Source of the DNA: Micavibrio_A sp035759665 | GTDB lineage: Bacteria > Pseudomonadota > Alphaproteobacteria > Micavibrionales > Micavibrionaceae | DNA length: 12,507 nucleotides | Assembly: GCA_035759665.1 (NCBI GenBank) | Contig: DASTUM010000139.1 | Coordinates: forward strand, 1 to 12,507 | Reading direction: 5' to 3' | Part shown: positions 1 to 6,001 of the stretch, one piece after another | How positions within the stretch are numbered: the stretch's first letter is position 1 | How the letters are laid out: every line of letters begins with the position of its first letter | Position numbers and translations under genes: made by a program | Notes under the pieces: model-generated | Database searches by the model: none | Seen by the model: only the letters and a program-made list of their open reading frames with translations | What the model was told of the DNA's origin: nothing

Positions 1-47
1 GCAGACAGCGCCATCAGGCTGGCAGCGGCCAGAACGATCGTTTTCAT
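1..47 (-). CDS. Exported protein, 5' end only
   Basis: Only the first 15 complete codons are present (MKTIVLAAASLMALS, with part of the next codon); the gene continues past the left edge. A Lys near the start followed by an unbroken hydrophobic Ala/Leu stretch is what a Sec signal peptide looks like, so the product is probably periplasmic or outer-membrane. An AGAGGA Shine-Dalgarno-like sequence lies a short distance upstream on this strand, which supports the ATG at 47-45. It is divergent from the CsoR-type repressor with 97 bp between the two starts, and that gap holds the CsoR-like operator. Shared metal control is therefore possible but not shown. The function cannot be read from this fragment. 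Confidence 0.6.
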   Translation of the reverse strand, partial: MKTIVLAAASLMALS

Positions 48-107
48 ACCCGTATCCTCTTCTCAAAGCGGCTAAAGACTGGCCTGTGTTTTAGTTCCTT
101 TTCGGGC

Positions 108-135
108 TTGTGTATATACCCCATGGGGGTATATT
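108..135 (+). promoter_or_regulatory. Predicted sigma70-type promoter of csoR-permease unit
   Basis: A TTGTGT hexamer (108-113) and a TATATT hexamer (130-135) are separated by 16 bp. The -10 matches the consensus at 5 of 6 positions and the -35 is weaker. The spacer is almost entirely filled by the inverted-repeat operator, the usual layout for CsoR-repressed promoters. Transcription would be expected to start about 141-143, only a few bases before the ATG at 145, so the mRNA may be leaderless. This is a prediction from sequence only. Confidence 0.45.
114..134. promoter_or_regulatory. CsoR-type operator, inverted repeat
   Basis: There are two perfect 9-bp arms, ATATACCCC (114-122) and GGGGTATAT (126-134), around a 3-bp ATG spacer. 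A TACCCC...GGGGTA core with A/T-rich flanks is the known recognition type of Cu(I)-sensing CsoR repressors. The site lies between the -35 and -10 of the adjacent csoR-like gene, which fits autorepression that metal binding would relieve. It also lies in the divergent gap, so it could affect the leftward exported gene too. Confidence 0.75.
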
Positions 136-144
136 ATAAAAGGA

Positions 145-432
145 ATGGATACAAAACATGCGCAAATCGGCCATATGGCCGACCTTCCCCGCCTGAACCG
201 GATCAGCGGCCAGGTCGCCGGCGTGAAGAAAATGATCGAGGATCACCGCCATTGCCCGGATATCCTGACGCAGCTCCGCGCCATCCGCTCCGCCGTACGC
301 GGGCTGGAGGCCAGCATTCTGGAACGCCATCTGGGCCATTGCATCGCCGACAGCCTGTCCGGCGGGAACAAAGACGATATCAACGAGAAGGTTGAAGAGC
401 TCAAAGCCCTCTTCAAAAAATACGATGACTAG
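145..432 (+). CDS. csoR: CsoR/RcnR-family metal-sensing repressor
   Basis: This is a 95-residue, all-helical DUF156-family DNA-binding repressor, close to the usual family length. The metal ligand set reads C37, H62 and C66. The spacing C-x24-H-x3-C is that of Cu(I)-sensing CsoR; RcnR carries His and FrmR carries Glu at the third position, and CstR lacks the His. E81 lies in the region where CsoR proteins carry a conserved second-shell Glu. Family sequence RLNRISGQVAGVKKMI spans residues 16-31. The ATG at 145 gives a normal N-terminal length. A second in-frame ATG at 175 would remove the first ten residues and sits inside a 16-bp palindrome. The permease start overlaps this stop by 8 bp, so the two are probably translationally coupled. 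Copper is the best guess for the ligand; another soft metal or a thiol-reactive signal is possible. Confidence 0.88.
   Translation: MDTKHAQIGHMADLPRLNRISGQVAGVKKMIEDHRHCPDILTQLRAIRSAVRGLEASILERHLGHCIADSLSGGNKDDINEKVEELKALFKKYDD
167..182. repeat. 16-bp perfect palindrome over second csoR ATG
   Basis: TCGGCCATATGGCCGA reads the same on both strands. In RNA it can form a 6-bp GC-rich stem with an AUAU loop, and the in-frame ATG at 175 begins in that loop. It lies in csoR coding sequence just downstream of the operator. It may be chance, a fold that hides the internal start codon, or a second protein-binding site. A near-identical 14-bp palindrome occurs at 3301-3314. Confidence 0.6.
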
Positions 433-1489
433 CTCCTGCTGCCACTCCGACAATCATGGCAATCACGAAGGCCACGATCACGGCCCGAAATTCGACTGGA
501 TTTTGTGGGGATCGCTCCCGCTCGTCGCCATCCCCTATCTGCTTGCCGTGTTCGACGTGCCGGTAATCCATCAATATGCGTGGCTTCACACATTCGCGCA
601 TTCGACGCATGAATTCGTCAACATGACCTGGTGGGGTGTGCTGCTCGGAATTTTCTTCCTCGCCCTGATGTCGGGCATCCCGCGCGAATTCGTGATGTCC
701 GTGCTCGGCAACAACAAGGGCGCGAACGGCATCGCCCGCGCCATGGCGGCGGGCGTCCTGCTCGATCTGTGCAACCACGGCATCCTGATGATCGCCACAA
801 AAATTTACCGGCGCGGCGCGAGCGTCGGGCAGGTCATGGCCTTCCTGATCGCCTCGCCGTGGAACTCGCTGTCCCTGACCTTCATCATGATCGCGATGAT
901 CGGGCTGAAACTCACGTTGATATTCATTGTCTTTTCCTGCGTGATCGCCTTTATCTCCGGCATCGTCTTCGACGCGCTGGTCAGGCGCGGCGTGCTGCCG
1001 TCGAATCCCAACGCCTTCGACATGCCCGAAGATTTCCAGTTCTGGCCCGAAGCCAAACGCCAGTTGAAGGATGTGCAATGGACTCCTTCCCTTTTCAGGA
1101 AAATGGCGACGGAAGGAATCGCCGATTCCGCCATGGTCGTGCGCTGGCTTCTCTTCGGAATCGTGATCGCTTCCCTGCTGCGCGTGTTCTTCGACCCCGC
1201 CACCTTCGCCGAATATTTCGGGCCGAACCTGATGGGCATGCTTGCCACCGTCTTTTTAGCGACCGTCCTCGAAGTCTGTTCGGAAGGCTCGACGCCGATC
1301 GCCGCCGACCTCGTCACCCGTGCGGGCGCGCCGGGCAACGCTTTCACCTTCCTAATGGCGGGCGTTTCGACGGATTACACGGAAATCATGATTTTGCGGG
1401 ATATGACGAAATCGTGGAAAATCGCGCTGTTCCTGCCGCTCGTGACCATGCCGCAAATCGTCGCGCTGGGATATCTTCTCAATCTCTAA
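425..1489 (+). CDS. ArsP/DUF318 (COG0701)-type permease, putative metal efflux
   Basis: This 354-residue polytopic membrane protein has about eight hydrophobic segments in two halves. Each half carries a related signature: DLCNHGILMIATKIYRRGAS from residue 114 and EVCSEGSTPIAADLVTRAGA from residue 283. Both have Cys, then Gly, then an (R)GA turn leading into an AFL/TFL helix, the internal duplication expected of the ArsP_1/DUF318 family. The N-terminus starts MTSSCCHSDN and continues with spaced His and Asp residues to about residue 20, resembling a soft-metal-binding tail. The ATG at 425 overlaps the csoR stop; an upstream TTG (392) in the same frame is less likely. Position behind a CsoR-type repressor suggests export of copper or a related soft metal or metalloid. 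Known family members act on methylarsenite or Cu/Zn, so the substrate here is open. The gene converges on the Rap1a-like gene with 4 bp of overlap. Confidence 0.8.
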   Translation: MTSSCCHSDNHGNHEGHDHGPKFDWILWGSLPLVAIPYLLAVFDVPVIHQYAWLHTFAHSTHEFVNMTWWGVLLGIFFLALMSGIPREFVMSVLGNNKGANGIARAMAAGVLLDLCNHGILMIATKIYRRGASVGQVMAFLIASPWNSLSLTFIMIAMIGLKLTLIFIVFSCVIAFISGIVFDALVRRGVLPSNPNAFDMPEDFQFWPEAKRQLKDVQWTPSLFRKMATEGIADSAMVVRWLLFGIVIASLLRVFFDPATFAEYFGPNLMGMLATVFLATVLEVCSEGSTPIAADLVTRAGAPGNAFTFLMAGVSTDYTEIMILRDMTKSWKIALFLPLVTMPQIVALGYLLNL

Positions 1490-1950
1490 CGACGGCGCCT
1501 GACGGGCGATTTCTTTTTCTCGACGCAGGGATAGTAATCGTAAAGCGCAAGCGTCACGGCGGGTGCGGCGACAAATTCGCTGTGCTGCCCGTTTTCCACC
1601 AGGTATTTCCAGACGATCAGTTGCAGGCGCGCCATCGGCTCCGTATTCGGCACGCAGAAATCGATCGTCGGCGCGGTGCCGAGAGTCTTCATCAGCTTGT
1701 GGTAATCGATAACCCCTGCGATATAGGACTGGCAGGCCGTATGTCCGCCCTTGACGGTTTCGCGGCCCTTGGCGTCGCTCTGGCAAAGCTGGAGGAGATA
1801 GCGCCCCGAAAAGAACCCGGCCGTGTCATTGGCCCTGGCGGGAAACACAGGCACAACCGTCATTGCGAGCGCAAGCGAAGCAATCCAGGCCGGATTGCCG
1901 CGTCGCTGCGCTCCCCGCAATGACGCCTGTGAAGGTCTACTTCTTGTCAT
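1486..1950 (-). CDS. Secreted Rap1a/Tai-like small protein
   Basis: This is a 154-residue protein with a predicted signal peptide ending near ARA at residues 38-40. Its mature domain resembles the Rap1a/Tai family: FFSGRYLLQLCQSD at 46-59, CQSYIAGVIDY at 73-83, FCVP at 98-101, and a KYLVEN/ALYDYYPC tail to residue 142. Four cysteines (C56, C73, C99, C142) could make two disulfides in the periplasm. The family is named after type VI secretion immunity proteins, but many members in alphaproteobacteria stand alone, and no secretion gene or toxin is visible here. Residues 9-31 are encoded by a dispersed palindromic repeat that supplies most of the signal peptide. The ATG at 1950 overlaps the helicase stop by 14 bp; the next Met (residue 30) would leave too short a signal peptide. 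The C-terminus ends in four Arg. Family assignment is moderately sure, role unknown. Confidence 0.65.
   Translation of the reverse strand: MTRSRPSQASLRGAQRRGNPAWIASLALAMTVVPVFPARANDTAGFFSGRYLLQLCQSDAKGRETVKGGHTACQSYIAGVIDYHKLMKTLGTAPTIDFCVPNTEPMARLQLIVWKYLVENGQHSEFVAAPAVTLALYDYYPCVEKKKSPVRRRR
1858..1925. repeat. Dispersed palindromic repeat element (68 bp)
   Basis: This is an imperfect inverted repeat with termini CGTCATTGCGAG (1858-1869) and CCGCAATGACG (1915-1925). Inner arms GCAATCC (1880-1886) and GGATTGC (1892-1898) surround a 5-bp centre. The right arm carries a few extra bases, so the arms pair with a bulge. The termini and the peptides it encodes belong to a well-known class of intergenic and coding repeats common in Rickettsiales and other proteobacteria, comparable with Rickettsia palindromic elements. 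Only one copy is seen in this window. It sits in frame inside the 5' part of the Rap1a-like gene and ends exactly at a codon boundary (residue 31). Confidence 0.8.
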
Positions 1951-4837
1951 TTCCCAGTTTCAGGTTTTGCAGCACCGCGAAAGGCGAATCTTCGAATTTC
2001 TGCGGATTGCTGGAATAGACGCGGTCTTCGCGGCGATCTTCGCGCTCGTCGCGTTTGGGCTTCCCGCCGCCCTTCTTCTTGTCGAATTTTTTATCGTCTT
2101 TCTTGCGCTCGACGAACGGCTTCTTGTCGCCTTTGGAGAAAGTCTTTTCTTTCTTCGGCGCGCGTTCGGCGCGCGGACGCTCGGCGGAATCCGCCTTGCC
2201 GCGTTTGAGGCGGAAAGTTGCCAGCTCCGGCTTTTTCATTTCAGGCGGCGCTGCAGGTGCCGCTTCGGTCATCGCGCTCAGGGTCGGGCCGCCGCCGGCG
2301 GGAACGGGCGCTTCAGCATCGGCCTTTTCAGGCTCGGCCGCAGCGGCAGGCTCCACTGGCGCAATCGCGTCCAGTTGCTCAACAGCAGGGGAAACGGCCC
2401 CCTCTTCCTTAGCCTTTTCGGCGGCGGGATCGTGGATCATCTTGTGACCCATCGCTTCCAGAACGGCGTAGAGATCAAGGATGTTGGAACCAAGCCATTC
2501 GGCCATCTTGTGCTGCGCCTGGAATTTTCCGCCCGATGCGGAATCGTAAACGGCACAGACGACGCGATCCAGCATATCGACGCGGATCGAGCGCGGCCCG
2601 TAAACCGGATAGCCGATGGAACGGTAATAATCGGCATCGACATTTTTATCGGTGACGGTGAATGACACGATGCCGTCCTTCGGCACTTCGGCGGGCAGTT
2701 CCCTGCCCTGCCACAGAGTCAGCAATTGCGCGCGCAAACGCACGGCGGCTGGCTTGTTAAGTTCGGGAAGGAACACCAGCAGCGGCCCCATGCGCACCTT
2801 GCACGCCCGCAGCGCCTTGCGGCCCTCTTCATCGAGGCTCGCGATCAAATCTTCGAGTTGCGCGCGCGGAAGAATGCCGAGCCCTTCCTGCAACTGAAAC
2901 GCGATGCCGCGCGCCTGCGCGGTCAGGTCGTCGCCGCCCGTAAGGCGGAACAACGGTTCAAGCGCGAAATGAATGTAACGCTCCAGCCAGTCATTGAGCT
3001 TTTCCTGAACCGCGTTTTTGTCCTGCCCGTCGACGAGATTGGAATCGATCATCTCCGCCCGGGGTTTCAAAAGCTGGTCGCCTTTTTTGACCACGCCGAT
3101 CGGCTGGCCTGGCATCGGGTTGGTGGCGTCGGCCTGCCACAGTATCTGGCCGTCATCGGCCAGCTTGAATTGCTTGTCTTCGGACTTCAGAACCATCGCG
3201 ATCCGGTTTCCTATTTCTGGTCTCAGCGCCTGGCGCGCCGCTGTCATGATTGCTTTGAACTCTTCTCTACCCGAAGTCTCGTCCGGATAAAAGCGAAAAC
3301 CGGCCAATTGGCCGACCCTCTGCCCCTCCACCACGACCTCGCCGGAGGCCTTGATTCCGGCCAGAAGCGGGCTTCCCTCCTCCATCGCGCCCAGCAAAAC
3401 GGCGGAGCGCTTGTCCACGAAGCGCTTCGTCAGAGCCTCGTGCAGGGCGTCGGACAAACGGTCCTCAATCCTTAAAGTTCGCCCGCGCCAGTGTTCGGGG
3501 TCGGCTACCCAGTCGGCGCGGTGGGTAACATACGTCCATGTCCGCACATGGGCGATGCGGGTCATCAGCGTATCGACCTCGCCCTCGATGGAATCCAGCT
3601 TGCGGATATGGTCTTCCATCCAGTCTTCCGGGATCGCCCCGTTTTCCCTCAGATGCAGGAAAATTTCTGCGACCAGCTCCGGATGGGTTTCGGTGAGGGT
3701 CTTCCTGAAATCCGGAATCTGGCAGACATCCCAAAGAAGGCGGACGCCTTCCCTGCCGTTCGCCCGCGCCAGAACATCGTCGCGGTTCATCATGTGCTGG
3801 AGCGTCAAATAATCGTCCGACGGCCTGCCCCTTTGCAGAACCGTTTTCCCCGAAGGGCGCTCCAGCGAGCGGAGCAGCGCCATCGGCGATCCGTCATCCA
3901 GATCGCAATTGCGCCAGTAAACATTCTGCAGGGAATTGAATTGATGTTTTTCGATGGCATCGACCACATCTGGGTCAAGCCCCTTGATGTTTCCGGTCAC
4001 GCCAAACGTTCCATCTTTTTTGTAACGCCCCGCCCGTCCGGCAATCTGCGCGAGTTCCGCCGTCGTCAGCGCCCGCGCTTTCTCCCCGTCGTATTTGCGG
4101 GTGGAGGCCAGCGCAACATGGTCGATATCCATGTTCAACCCCATGCCGATGGCGTCCGTCGCCACCATGAAATCAACCTCGCCGGACTGATACATCTCCA
4201 CCTGCGCGTTGCGCGTACGCGGGGACAAAGCGCCAAGAACGACCGCCGTCCCGCCGCGCTGCCTGCGGATCAGGTCGGCGATCGCATAAACATCGTCGAC
4301 CGAAAAAGCGACCACCGCCGTGCGCTTGTTCAGCCGCGTGAGCTTCCGGAAGCCCGTATATTCCAAAACCGACAGGCGCGGCCGCGTCACGATTTCGATA
4401 TAGGGGACGAGGCCCGTGATGATCGTGCGGATCGTGTCCGATCCTATAAACATCGTCGCTTCCGTCCCGCGCGCGCGCAGCAGGCGGTCGGTAAAAATAT
4501 GCCCGCGGTCGGGATCGGCGCAGAGCTGGATTTCATCGACGGCGAGAAATTCGAACTCCTGCTCGATCGGCATCGATTCCACAGTGCAGAGATAATATTT
4601 CGCGTTCGCCGGAATGATCTTTTCTTCGCCCGTCACCAGCGCGACATGCGCCTTGCCGACCTTCGCCGCGATACGATCGTAATTTTCCCGCGCCAGCAGA
4701 CGGAGCGGAAAACCGACGCATCCCGTCTTGTAGGAGAGCATCTGTTCCAGCGCGAAGTGAGTCTTCCCCGTGTTGGTCGGCCCCAGAACCGCCGTGACCC
4801 GCCCCTCGGTTTTGACCGCCTGATTGGTGACATTCAT
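1937..4837 (-). CDS. Suv3-like ATP-dependent RNA helicase
   Basis: This 966-residue superfamily 2 helicase resembles mitochondrial SUV3, which unwinds RNA for degradation with PNPase. Visible motifs in order are Walker A GPTNTGKT (19-26), PLRLLARE (44-51), the DEIQ box (101-104), motif V VATDAIGMGLN (225-235) and motif VI QIAGRAGR (264-271). A long helical middle follows, as in the alphaproteobacterial Suv3-like group. From about residue 814 the protein changes to an Ala/Pro/Glu-rich linker, then a Lys/Arg-rich segment (about 875-940) that looks disordered and RNA-binding, and closes with NPQKFEDSPFAVLQNLKLG, resembling a conserved family terminus. The product is probably cytoplasmic. The ATG at 4837 has only a weak upstream AGGG. 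The gene is divergent from an exported-protein gene (128 bp gap), and its last 14 bases overlap the next gene's start. The RNA target and partner are inferred, not visible. Confidence 0.88.
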   Translation of the reverse strand: MNVTNQAVKTEGRVTAVLGPTNTGKTHFALEQMLSYKTGCVGFPLRLLARENYDRIAAKVGKAHVALVTGEEKIIPANAKYYLCTVESMPIEQEFEFLAVDEIQLCADPDRGHIFTDRLLRARGTEATMFIGSDTIRTIITGLVPYIEIVTRPRLSVLEYTGFRKLTRLNKRTAVVAFSVDDVYAIADLIRRQRGGTAVVLGALSPRTRNAQVEMYQSGEVDFMVATDAIGMGLNMDIDHVALASTRKYDGEKARALTTAELAQIAGRAGRYKKDGTFGVTGNIKGLDPDVVDAIEKHQFNSLQNVYWRNCDLDDGSPMALLRSLERPSGKTVLQRGRPSDDYLTLQHMMNRDDVLARANGREGVRLLWDVCQIPDFRKTLTETHPELVAEIFLHLRENGAIPEDWMEDHIRKLDSIEGEVDTLMTRIAHVRTWTYVTHRADWVADPEHWRGRTLRIEDRLSDALHEALTKRFVDKRSAVLLGAMEEGSPLLAGIKASGEVVVEGQRVGQLAGFRFYPDETSGREEFKAIMTAARQALRPEIGNRIAMVLKSEDKQFKLADDGQILWQADATNPMPGQPIGVVKKGDQLLKPRAEMIDSNLVDGQDKNAVQEKLNDWLERYIHFALEPLFRLTGGDDLTAQARGIAFQLQEGLGILPRAQLEDLIASLDEEGRKALRACKVRMGPLLVFLPELNKPAAVRLRAQLLTLWQGRELPAEVPKDGIVSFTVTDKNVDADYYRSIGYPVYGPRSIRVDMLDRVVCAVYDSASGGKFQAQHKMAEWLGSNILDLYAVLEAMGHKMIHDPAAEKAKEEGAVSPAVEQLDAIAPVEPAAAAEPEKADAEAPVPAGGGPTLSAMTEAAPAAPPEMKKPELATFRLKRGKADSAERPRAERAPKKEKTFSKGDKKPFVERKKDDKKFDKKKGGGKPKRDEREDRREDRVYSSNPQKFEDSPFAVLQNLKLGNDKK
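3301..3314. repeat. 14-bp perfect palindrome CGGCCAATTGGCCG
   Basis: This perfect palindrome lies inside the helicase coding sequence (encoding part of VGQLAG). It differs from the palindrome core at 168-181 only in the order of the central A/T bases. The two may be chance GC-rich palindromes or copies of a recognition sequence. No function is visible. Confidence 0.4.
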
Positions 4838-4859
4838 AGGACTGGTGTACCCTAACTAT

Positions 4860-4888
4860 TTGCTTTTTCAAATGGTTGCAGCCATAAA
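4860..4888 (+). promoter_or_regulatory. Possible promoter of exported-protein gene
   Basis: TTGCTT (4860-4865) and CATAAA (4883-4888) are separated by 17 bp in the A/T-rich 128-bp divergent gap. Transcription from it would begin about 4895 and give a leader of roughly 70 nt that contains the hairpin at 4913-4934 and the AAAGGA at 4949-4954. Matches to consensus are partial, so this is a weak prediction. No clear promoter was found for the leftward helicase in the same gap. Confidence 0.3.
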
Positions 4889-4912
4889 TAAGGCATATTT
4901 CCCGTGCTTATT

Positions 4913-4934
4913 GGGGGAACCGCTTCCCTTTTTT
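4913..4934 (+). terminator. Terminator-like hairpin in leader of exported-protein gene
   Basis: GGGAA (4915-4919) pairs with TTCCC (4924-4928) around a CCGC loop, extendable by a G-T pair, and is followed directly by six T residues (4929-4934). This has the form of a short intrinsic terminator on the plus strand. It lies upstream of the start at 4966 and no rightward gene precedes it, so it would act only on a transcript begun in the gap: an attenuator or the end of a very short RNA. The 5-bp stem is weak. Confidence 0.35.
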
Positions 4935-4965
4935 ATGTGTTTACGGACAAAGGATATTAGACCCC

Positions 4966-6000
4966 ATGAAATTTTTTGCCCTTCTCGCTTTCCTCGTTTT
5001 CGCCGCCGCCGCACCCGCCCACGCGCAAGCCACCGACGCCCGCGCCCAGATTTTGAAAGCCCAGCTCGAAGGTTTCCTCGAAAACCAGAAATCCGTAGCG
5101 CTCAAAAACGGCTGCAAGCTCGACACAAAAGGCGAAATCACAGTGGAACAGGCGAGCGGCTATTTCGCCTTCACCCTGCCCCACATTACCTACACGGATT
5201 CCAAAGGCGTGAGATCCGAAATCGGCATGGTCGCCATCAACGCCGTGCCCCAGGCGAACAATGAATGGAAAATCTCCCTCGCCCTCCCCACGCCGATCAA
5301 TTCTTACGGATCGGGCGGCGGCGAACAATTCCGCACCGATATCGGATCGCAGAATGCCAGCGGCATCTGGAATGAAAAGCTCGGCCACTTCACCTCCGTC
5401 GATGCCGACTACGGCAACATCCGCCTGAGCAACCTTCGAGATCAAAGCACGGTGACCATCGGCGCCCTCGCCGTGGATTCACAAATGCAGGAAAACGATC
5501 CCGAAGCCTATACGGGCAAGGCCGTCGTGACCGCCGACAATATTTCGATTTTTGACGCCGCAACGCACTTCAACGGCTCCATCCCGAAAATCCGCCTCGA
5601 CGGCAACCTCGCCGACCGCGCCTCGAAAACGCCCATGACGAAGGAACAGGTCAAAAACCGCCCACAATCCAACTATCCCGATTTCTACAATCTCTTCACC
5701 TTCATGTTCGGCGCGCCGGAGCGCGTGAACGCGACGGTAACCGGCCTCGATGCCCTAAACGCCCAATTGCAGGCGTCGATGGTCACGGCCACCCCGAACA
5801 TCCGCGCTCAGCTTCTGCAATCCATCCTGGGCGTCAGTGCCGTGTCCGGCATGGGAAAACCCGTCCCGAACGACGCCGCCAGCAAATCCTACGACGTCGT
5901 CTTCGGCGCCAACGGCAACGTAACCGTCAACGGCACAGACCTCGGCACCCTGATGAACACCACGGCGCAACCCGCCGCCGGGATGCCGGTGCTTCGTTAA
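4966..6000 (+). CDS. Exported protein of unknown function (344 aa)
   Basis: I do not recognise the family. The N-terminus (MKFFALLAFLVFAAAAPAHA, then Q21) is a clear Sec signal peptide with an AHA cleavage site, and it lacks a lipobox. The mature part begins with a short helical stretch (about 21-48). It then becomes beta-rich with alternating hydrophobic and polar residues (ITVEQASGYFAFTLPHITYT near 58-77; VDADYGNIRLSNL near 145-157), suggesting a periplasmic beta-structured protein. There is a single Cys (C50), so no internal disulfide. An Asn/Gln-rich segment (KNRPQSNYPDFYNLF) lies near 230-245. AAAGGA at 4949-4954, 11 bases before the ATG, supports the start. The HIT gene begins one base after the stop, so the two probably share a transcript. 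Nothing in the context indicates its role. Confidence 0.8.
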   Translation: MKFFALLAFLVFAAAAPAHAQATDARAQILKAQLEGFLENQKSVALKNGCKLDTKGEITVEQASGYFAFTLPHITYTDSKGVRSEIGMVAINAVPQANNEWKISLALPTPINSYGSGGGEQFRTDIGSQNASGIWNEKLGHFTSVDADYGNIRLSNLRDQSTVTIGALAVDSQMQENDPEAYTGKAVVTADNISIFDAATHFNGSIPKIRLDGNLADRASKTPMTKEQVKNRPQSNYPDFYNLFTFMFGAPERVNATVTGLDALNAQLQASMVTATPNIRAQLLQSILGVSAVSGMGKPVPNDAASKSYDVVFGANGNVTVNGTDLGTLMNTTAQPAAGMPVLR

Positions 6001-6001
6001 T

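Noticed and set aside
392..425. TTG start at 392 for the permease
   Set aside because: It would add eleven polar residues inside csoR; the ATG at 425 gives the natural stop-start overlap and places the CC/His tail at the N-terminus.
631..1923. Long rightward open frame of 430 codons across the permease and Rap1a-like genes
   Set aside because: It is Arg/His-rich shadow reading of two well-supported genes, runs through the palindromic repeat, and matches no family I know.
1858..1925. Palindromic repeat as a Rho-independent terminator for the helicase transcript
   Set aside because: No T-run follows either arm, and the repeat lies within the downstream gene's open frame rather than after it.
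1823..2665. 280-codon rightward open frame over the repeat and the helicase 3' end
   Set aside because: Its N-terminus is repeat-derived and the rest is the complement of the Lys-rich helicase tail, which explains its Phe/Leu/Ala content.
3491..4855. 454-codon rightward open frame antisense to the helicase
   Set aside because: The minus-strand frame carries every helicase motif; the antisense frame is a GC-driven shadow without domains or a ribosome site.
4533..4871. 112-codon leftward frame starting upstream of the helicase start
   Set aside because: It is in a different frame from the helicase, breaks up the Walker A region, and has no recognisable domain.
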